Source: a virus
Virus record (IMG/VR): IMGVR_UViG_3300017605_000508
Coordinates: 1-35,520 of that record
Strand: one strand, 5' to 3'
DNA: 35,520 bases
In this document: one piece after another, positions 32,046-35,520 of the stretch
Layout of the letters: each line of letters opens with the position of its first letter
Position numbering within the stretch: position 1 is the first letter of the stretch
Notes under the pieces: model-generated
The model's database searches: none
Told to the model about the DNA's origin: nothing
What the model saw: the letters and a program-made list of their open reading frames with translations, nothing else
Position numbers and translations under genes: made by a program

Positions 32046-32234
32046 ATGAGAAATATTGAAGTAACTGAAACTGGAAATCCTACACCGGACAATTCTCAAG
32101 ATTATTGTGCAACTTTTGAAGATTATGATGGTGCACCTGATTCTGGTCACCATTGTTTAGGAATGGGTAAAACGCCAAAAGAAGCAATTATTAATTTAAA
32201 AGATTGCTGTCATAATAGCAAATCGGATGATTGA
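32046..32234 (+). CDS. 62-residue protein, HicB-like fold possible
   Basis: ATG behind AAAGGATAAAAAT; a longer frame from 31995 overlaps the neighbour. CATFEDYDGAPDSGHHCLGM followed by GKTPKEAIINLKDCC recalls the HicB-type strand-helix arrangement (G-x-T-x-x-E-A-i-x-n-L). No HicA toxin is next to it, so a toxin-antitoxin role is not claimed. It is the last gene of the rightward accessory operon. Confidence 0.6.
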   Translation: MRNIEVTETGNPTPDNSQDYCATFEDYDGAPDSGHHCLGMGKTPKEAIINLKDCCHNSKSDD

Positions 32235-32277
32235 TAAAATACTAAATTAGGGCATCAGTCAAATGCCATAACAAGTT

Positions 32278-32478
32278 CTATTTTTCAATATGGACGTTTT
32301 TCGCCACTGGCCCTTTGGGTGACTGTGCAGATTCAAAGGTAACACGGTCACCCTCTTTCAAGCTTTTAAACCCTTGACCTTGAATCTCTTTGAAGTGCAC
32401 GAAATAGTCGCCATCTTCAGATGCAATAAAACCAAAACCTTTTCCATTGTTAAACCATTTTACGGTACCTTTTTGCAT
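32278..32478 (-). CDS. Cold-shock-domain protein (CspA-like)
   Basis: 66 residues. RNP1 is KGFGFI and RNP2 is DYFVHF (usually VFVHF), within the standard [15 protein letters not shown] opening and the [11 protein letters not shown] end. It is an RNA/ssDNA-binding OB-fold protein that melts RNA secondary structure. It is a stand-alone leftward gene converging with the accessory operon. Host-derived cold-shock genes in small phages are uncommon; it may aid phage mRNA translation. Confidence 0.92.
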   Translation of the reverse strand: MQKGTVKWFNNGKGFGFIASEDGDYFVHFKEIQGQGFKSLKEGDRVTFESAQSPKGPVAKNVHIEK

Positions 32479-32553
32479 TGAGTCTGTGTCCTTACATTAA
32501 AAATCAAATCCTATGGGGTAAATTAACGATTCTAGCCACTTTCTATGTTAACC

Positions 32554-32817
32554 CTACCTTACCCATACCCTTTTGTTAATATAATCTCTAAAGTGTTCGT
32601 ATGGCTTTCCTGTACCATTTGCGTAGTTGCGCATTCGATACTCTTTCCATGCCTCTACAAAACAATCCAGCGTCTCAAATGATATCAGCCCTTGTAACAT
32701 ATCTTCTTTGTCCTCTTTGCTCAAGAGTCTTTCAGAAATTAACTTGGGCGGTACCACATGCTTAATTGCGAGTTTAAACAACATCCTTTTGCATTCTTCC
32801 ACCATCCGTGTGGTCAT
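32554..32817 (-). CDS. Protein co-transcribed with the replication gene, unknown
   Basis: 87 residues, basic and helical (ECKRMLFKLAIKHVVPPKLI, then FVEAWKEYRMRNYANGTGKP). It starts seven bases after the replication protein stop with GAGGTAACC before the ATG, so the two form an operon. In lambda-like phages a helicase loader follows the initiator; this protein is too short and unlike P proteins to be called one. Confidence 0.65.
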   Translation of the reverse strand: MTTRMVEECKRMLFKLAIKHVVPPKLISERLLSKEDKEDMLQGLISFETLDCFVEAWKEYRMRNYANGTGKPYEHFRDYINKRVWVR

Positions 32818-32824
32818 GGTTACC

Positions 32825-33589
32825 TCAGCATTTCATTTTTTTAATAAGCACTCGTAATTCTTCTGGCATAGCTACCCGCTTGTATACCTCATTGCGGGCG
32901 ATGTTTTCAGCCTCCCTATCCATTTGCTTTTGGCTCTGAGCCTTATTATTCATGCTTTCAGCAAAATCATGAGGTTTTGCATTCTCTTTCCTCCACGCGC
33001 TTTTGGGCTTTTCGCTTTTGGGCTTTTTTTGTGCAGATGCACAAAAGCTTTTATCTTTTTTTATTTTTTTTATTTCTTTATATTTGAGGGGGACGTTTTT
33101 GTCACTAGGTGGTGACATTTTTGTCCCTGGGGCAGTGACATTTTTGTCCCTGGGTCTGCCTGACTTATCCACAATTACTAACTTATCCACAGGTGCGGTT
33201 TCCGCACCACTGGTTTTTAATGGCGTGGGTGTATGTTGCTCGTAATAGTCTAGACAATCTTGAAGAGGGCGGTGCATGAATTCATGGTCTAGGAATATGA
33301 AACTGTTAGCGCCACCTTTTTTTATTTGATATGTTTCTATTAATCCGACATCCCTTAACTCTTTCAAGCCGCGCTTAATGACTCTAACTTGACATCCCAT
33401 TTCAACACTTAATTGAGGGGCTGAACGGCTGACATATCCTTTCGTATTGCTCCATTGAGCGAGTCGCCCATATAACATTTTTGCTAAATGGGATAATTCG
33501 TTATGGGGTACTTGAATAAGCCAGCATGGGATATAAATAGCTGGTGCGTGTGATTTGGGGTTGTGCAGTTTACGTTCTGGTTGTGACAT
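32825..33589 (-). CDS. Winged-helix replication initiator candidate (lambda O-like plan)
   Basis: 254 residues. Residues 15-115 form a winged-helix domain (WLIQVPHNELSHLAKMLYGR, LSVEMGCQVRVIKRGLKELR, GLIETYQIKKGGANSFIFLD). The middle (about 125-185) is disordered and Lys/Pro-rich and is encoded by the iterons and DnaA boxes of the origin, followed by a charged helical end. Like lambda O, it has a DNA-binding N-terminus, an origin inside its own gene and a C-terminus that could recruit helicase. TTAGGAGAAGGAACTT precedes the ATG. It is most likely the replication initiator. Confidence 0.75.
   Translation of the reverse strand: MSQPERKLHNPKSHAPAIYIPCWLIQVPHNELSHLAKMLYGRLAQWSNTKGYVSRSAPQLSVEMGCQVRVIKRGLKELRDVGLIETYQIKKGGANSFIFLDHEFMHRPLQDCLDYYEQHTPTPLKTSGAETAPVDKLVIVDKSGRPRDKNVTAPGTKMSPPSDKNVPLKYKEIKKIKKDKSFCASAQKKPKSEKPKSAWRKENAKPHDFAESMNNKAQSQKQMDREAENIARNEVYKRVAMPEELRVLIKKMKC
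33027..33191. other. Origin-like region inside the replication gene
   Basis: In order: an inverted repeat TTTTGTGCA-GA-TGCACAAAA (33027-33046), an almost pure A/T tract (33047-33087), three iterons starting at 33090, 33112 and 33135 (two identical: GTGACATTTTTGTCCCTGG; one variant GGGACGTTTTTGTCACTAGG) spaced 22-23 bases, and two perfect DnaA boxes TTATCCACA at 33165-33173 and 33183-33191. A/T tract, iterons, DnaA boxes and a cognate initiator are the components of plasmid and lambda-type origins. Confidence 0.75.
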
Positions 33590-33669
33590 AAGTTCCTTCT
33601 CCTAAAATTCTGTTAGTGGAATATAGGCAAAAAGGACGATATAGAGTTTTTACTTTTGGAGATCTCATG

Positions 33670-33885
33670 TATAATACGTCTTGTATGCCTATAGTTTCGG
33701 TGTATGTAACCCTATAAATATTGATGTTGTCAGGGTTGTTGCTAAGTCAGTTGTAAATGCTCCGTCTCCAAACTTCACATTTACATCCTTATTCTAATGG
33801 CAAGGATGCCACCCGTACAGGGTAATCAAATTAATAGTTGAAACAAAAAAAGCCCGTAGGTCATATCAACTTACAGGCTTTTTCA
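33670..33885 (+). ncRNA. Candidate structured RNA beside the replication gene
   Basis: A gene-free stretch. TGTATAAT at 33668-33675 is a strong extended -10 box. Downstream are stems AACCCT/AGGGTT, TGTAAATG/CATTTACA (33752-33785) and ATCCTT/AAGGAT, and a terminator stem AAAAAGCC...GGCTTTTT with TTTTTC at 33882. This fits a transcript of about 200 bases diverging from the replication gene. The stretch 33590-33669 holds TATAGGCA (33622-33629) inverted relative to TGCCTATA (33686-33693), which may be operators. Existence of the RNA is inference. Confidence 0.4.
33843..33882. terminator. Bidirectional terminator ending the leftward small-gene operon
   Basis: AAAAAGCC-C-GTA pairs with TAC-A-GGCTTTTT around an AT-rich loop, followed leftward by TTTTTTTG and rightward by TTTTTC. 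Its right arm overlaps the last codons of the leftward gene at 33861. It ends that operon and would also end a rightward RNA from 33680. Confidence 0.8.
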
Positions 33886-34046
33886 TTAATAATTTCCATC
33901 AAAAAATCTTTTAACCATCGCTCTGCTAGCTGAACCTCTGTAGTACTAAAACACATTAAATTCGCGTTCTTTGGGTCTCTTTCATGTACGGAGTTAGCTA
34001 TTCTTTCCAAAAGCTGTATGGCTTTGGCATGTAAATCGATGTCCAT
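33861..34046 (-). CDS. Small helical protein, unknown
   Basis: 61 residues (AKAIQLLERIANSVHERDPK, then STTEVQLAERWLKDFLMEII). It is the last gene of the leftward small-gene operon and ends inside the terminator. Not recognised. Confidence 0.6.
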   Translation of the reverse strand: MDIDLHAKAIQLLERIANSVHERDPKNANLMCFSTTEVQLAERWLKDFLMEIINEKACKLI

Positions 34047-34100
34047 TCAGACAGACTCCTTTGCATTGTGCCTTCCTATTGGTATCCAAATTATATTAGC

Positions 34101-34265
34101 CTAATTAGAATCTATAGGACAGTCGCCAATGTATCGCCAAAGATCACACTTTCTACAACCCAGATATTGTGCCTTGGTTATCCAAAAAGGTTTGATGATT
34201 TCCTTGTGATGAAATAATTGACAATGCCATTCTCTGAGCTTCTGTTTAATACGATACATGATCAT
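34101..34265 (-). CDS. 54-residue Cys/Trp/His-rich protein
   Basis: The start overlaps the upstream stop (ATGA); a second ATG follows two codons later. The sequence KLREWHCQLFHHKEIIKPFW, then QYLGCRKCDLWRYIGDC, has one CxxC pair and further Cys/His residues, a probable zinc site. Unknown function. Confidence 0.6.
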   Translation of the reverse strand: MIMYRIKQKLREWHCQLFHHKEIIKPFWITKAQYLGCRKCDLWRYIGDCPIDSN

Positions 34266-34489
34266 TGAGGCTGACTCCCAACTGGTGGCGTGTTCTGCTC
34301 AATAACCGCTTGAAGTTCACCCATGAGTCGATCATTGATGTACCGATGTAAACACCACGCTGCATATCCTGCACGTGCACGTAATGCTTTGTCTGTGCCG
34401 TTCAAATGCTTGAGTAGTGATTCAAAGAATGCAATATGGGCTTTCACACTTTTTTTCGCTTGCAGTATGGTGTTATATTCCTGTGTCAT
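34262..34489 (-). CDS. 75-residue helical protein, unknown
   Basis: The ATG at 34489 follows AAGGAAAAGGAAA; the longer frame from 34588 is antisense noise over the small membrane gene. The sequence runs YNTILQAKKSVKAHIAFFES, then RAGYAAWCLHRYINDRLMGE. It is coupled at both ends by ATGA overlaps. Confidence 0.65.
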   Translation of the reverse strand: MTQEYNTILQAKKSVKAHIAFFESLLKHLNGTDKALRARAGYAAWCLHRYINDRLMGELQAVIEQNTPPVGSQPQ

Positions 34490-34617
34490 TTTCCTTTTCC
34501 TTGCCTTAAAAAAATTGCAAATAAAGAGGTTGCAGTAAAATATTGGTAAGGATCCCAATGTCCAAACAATCCTATTCCTAAAGTGCAAATACTAGCTAAT
34601 ATCCAGCTTGTCATCAT
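34486..34617 (-). CDS. 43-residue membrane protein, holin-like size
   Basis: ATG (34617 or 34614) behind GCGGGG; the stop overlaps the next start (ATGA). Two hydrophobic stretches (WILASICTLGIGLFG and YFTATSLFAIFLR) with a short loop and a basic tail fit a tiny holin or other membrane peptide. It is not near lysozyme, so its part in lysis is speculative. Confidence 0.5.
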   Translation of the reverse strand: MMTSWILASICTLGIGLFGHWDPYQYFTATSLFAIFLRQGKGK

Positions 34618-34666
34618 TCATCCCCGCAAATTTTGTTGCATCCTAAGCAAAAATATATTTTGCATT

Positions 34667-34942
34667 TCATTTCGTAAACCTCCAAAATTCATCCATTTCT
34701 TTAATTACATTCTCATTGCGTTGCATGTTGTAATAAGTCGAAACACTGTCCCACGTACTTTTTTCTTTAATATAACGACGTGTACAATCGCAGCCCGAGT
34801 CATAGACTACTTCCGGCCAACCTTCATTAAAAAAAATATATCCGCATCCATATCCACAAATAGAACAATCATGCACTTTCCAAAAATGAATATTGTTTTT
34901 TAGTGCTTGATTTCTAAAATCTAACTCTGTTTTTCTATTCAT
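34667..34942 (-). CDS. Cysteine-rich phage protein, unknown
   Basis: 91 residues. CSICGYGCGYIFF, then VVYDSGCDCTRRY gives five to six cysteines in the first half, typical of a zinc-bound fold, followed by a helical tail. Phage proteins with a YDSGCDC motif are widespread but have no assigned role. GGGG precedes the ATG, which overlaps the upstream gene by eight bases. Confidence 0.7.
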   Translation of the reverse strand: MNRKTELDFRNQALKNNIHFWKVHDCSICGYGCGYIFFNEGWPEVVYDSGCDCTRRYIKEKSTWDSVSTYYNMQRNENVIKEMDEFWRFTK

Positions 34943-35141
34943 TTAATCCCCGCAAATCATCATTTTTTTCCTTTTCATATCGTTCAGCATAGCCGCGACC
35001 CAAGCTATCAAACATCTCAACTGCGTCTTTAAAATGTTTTAACTCGTCGGCATGATCTTTTTCACATCGTTCAATGATTTTTCTAGCAAATCGGTATAAC
35101 TCATAAATTTCGTCTTTCGTTTCGACTTCACTTTGACTCAC
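34935..35141 (-). CDS. Small helical protein, second of a duplicated pair
   Basis: 68 residues. IYELYRFARKII, then FKDAVEMFDSLGRGYAERYE matches the upstream gene's IYMLYRVAKKLL and IKIFDRLVCGYAERYE position by position, so the two arose by tandem duplication. Both are short helical proteins ending in GYAERYE-N/K-E. ATGA overlaps with the upstream stop. Confidence 0.7.
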   Translation of the reverse strand: MSQSEVETKDEIYELYRFARKIIERCEKDHADELKHFKDAVEMFDSLGRGYAERYEKEKNDDLRGLNE

Positions 35142-35356
35142 TTTTTGTTTACTCCGTTTTTAATTTCATTTTCATATCGTTCTGCATAACCACAAACTAA
35201 CCTATCAAAAATTTTAATAGCATGTCTGAATTCTTGGAACATAAGAAAATCGCTATAATTTGTATCACAACGTTCCTCTTCCCTTTTAAGAAGTTTTTTA
35301 GCTACTCGATATAACATATAAATACATTCATCTTTTCCATGTTCAGTTTTATTCAT
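35138..35356 (-). CDS. Small helical protein, first of a duplicated pair
   Basis: 72 residues, the paralogue of the next gene (see there), with a slightly longer linker (EERCDTNYSDFLMFQEF). It lies 14 bases after the stop of the Cro-like/endonuclease VII fusion and is probably in its operon. Unknown function. Confidence 0.7.
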   Translation of the reverse strand: MNKTEHGKDECIYMLYRVAKKLLKREEERCDTNYSDFLMFQEFRHAIKIFDRLVCGYAERYENEIKNGVNKK

Positions 35357-35370
35357 CTTTTTTCGTCCAT

Positions 35371-35520
35371 TCAGTTTTTAATTTCATTATGTTTCTTAAA
35401 ATAAACTAATGCGTTTTTTAAAATATTAAGATCATCTTTACAAAATCCTAACATTCTATTGCAATTTGCACACAATAATCCTCTGGATTTTCCTGTTGAA
35501 TGATTACGATCAAAAGCCAA
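35371..35520 (-). CDS. C-terminal end of the Cro-like/endonuclease VII fusion (repeat copy)
   Basis: This is the same gene as the one at 1-441, seen again because the window overlaps itself. It supplies the last two codons (Lys-Asn) and the TGA stop. It carries the RGLLCANCN and MLGF motifs of the endonuclease VII domain and the closing helix LNILKNALVYFKKH. It should be merged with the left copy into one 450-base gene. Confidence 0.85.
   Translation of the reverse strand: MAFDRNHSTGKSRGLLCANCNRMLGFCKDDLNILKNALVYFKKHNEIKN
35380..35520. repeat. Terminal direct repeat, right copy
   Basis: Second copy of the 141-base repeat at the start of the window. Removing it leaves a unique circle of about 35,379 bp. 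Headful-packaging P22-like phages have circularly permuted DNA, which would give this kind of closing contig. Confidence 0.95.

Noticed and set aside
34490-34588. N-terminal extension of the 75-residue gene
   Set aside because: It overlaps the 43-residue membrane gene; the ATG at 34489 has a purine-rich site and an ATGA overlap with that gene's stop.
1-35520. Search for tRNA genes, CRISPR arrays, an integrase, a CI-type repressor and Rz-type spanins
   Set aside because: None could be recognised by eye; absence of an integrase and a CI-like protein is used only as supporting inference.

Overview
The window looks like one complete genome of a short-tailed (podovirus, P22-like) phage of a low-GC gammaproteobacterium. 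Bases 1-141 are repeated exactly at 35380-35520. The map therefore closes into a circle of about 35,379 bp, and one gene (a Cro-like/endonuclease VII fusion) runs across the join. Host assignment is inference: the virion genes follow the P22 order and the small accessory genes have a gammaproteobacterial flavour, but no gene fixes the genus.

Layout. (1) 563-6605, rightward: early DNA-metabolism operon with a Sak4-type RecA-fold ATPase, an SSB with an acidic DVPF tail, a Cas4-like PD-(D/E)XK Fe-S nuclease, several small unknowns, two small zinc-finger proteins and a superfamily II helicase. (2) 6630-8081, leftward: two small genes plus a plasmid-type partition pair (ribbon-helix-helix protein and ParA), with repeated ATGACATC-type sites on both sides of the pair. 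(3) 8148-8413, rightward: remnants of a C5-cytosine methyltransferase and a DUF551 gene. (4) 8410-30534, leftward: late block in P22 order (small terminase, a zinc-ribbon gene, large terminase, portal, scaffold, coat, gp4-like, gp10-like, short needle-position protein, three ejection proteins, collar/tail proteins, long repetitive fibre, small basic proteins, lysozyme, VRR-NUC nuclease). A rightward cargo sits inside it at about 23,750-24,551: an apparent orphan IS200/IS605-type guide-RNA scaffold followed by a secreted-protein gene. (5) 30725-32234, rightward: six small genes under a promoter resembling the early promoter. (6) 32278-33589, leftward: cold-shock protein, an unknown and a winged-helix replication protein whose coding sequence contains an origin-like region (AT-rich tract, three iterons, two perfect DnaA boxes). 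(7) 33590-33885: leader and candidate structured RNA. (8) 33861 to 35379 and on to 441, leftward: operon of eight small genes headed by the Cro-like/endonuclease VII fusion.

How it fits together: a replication protein with an internal iteron/DnaA-box origin, a ParA/RHH partition locus and no visible integrase suggest a phage-plasmid that persists as a low-copy circular replicon and can switch to P22-style headful packaging. The least explained elements are the orphan omega-RNA-like sequence, the Cro-endonuclease VII fusion and the candidate RNA beside the replication gene.
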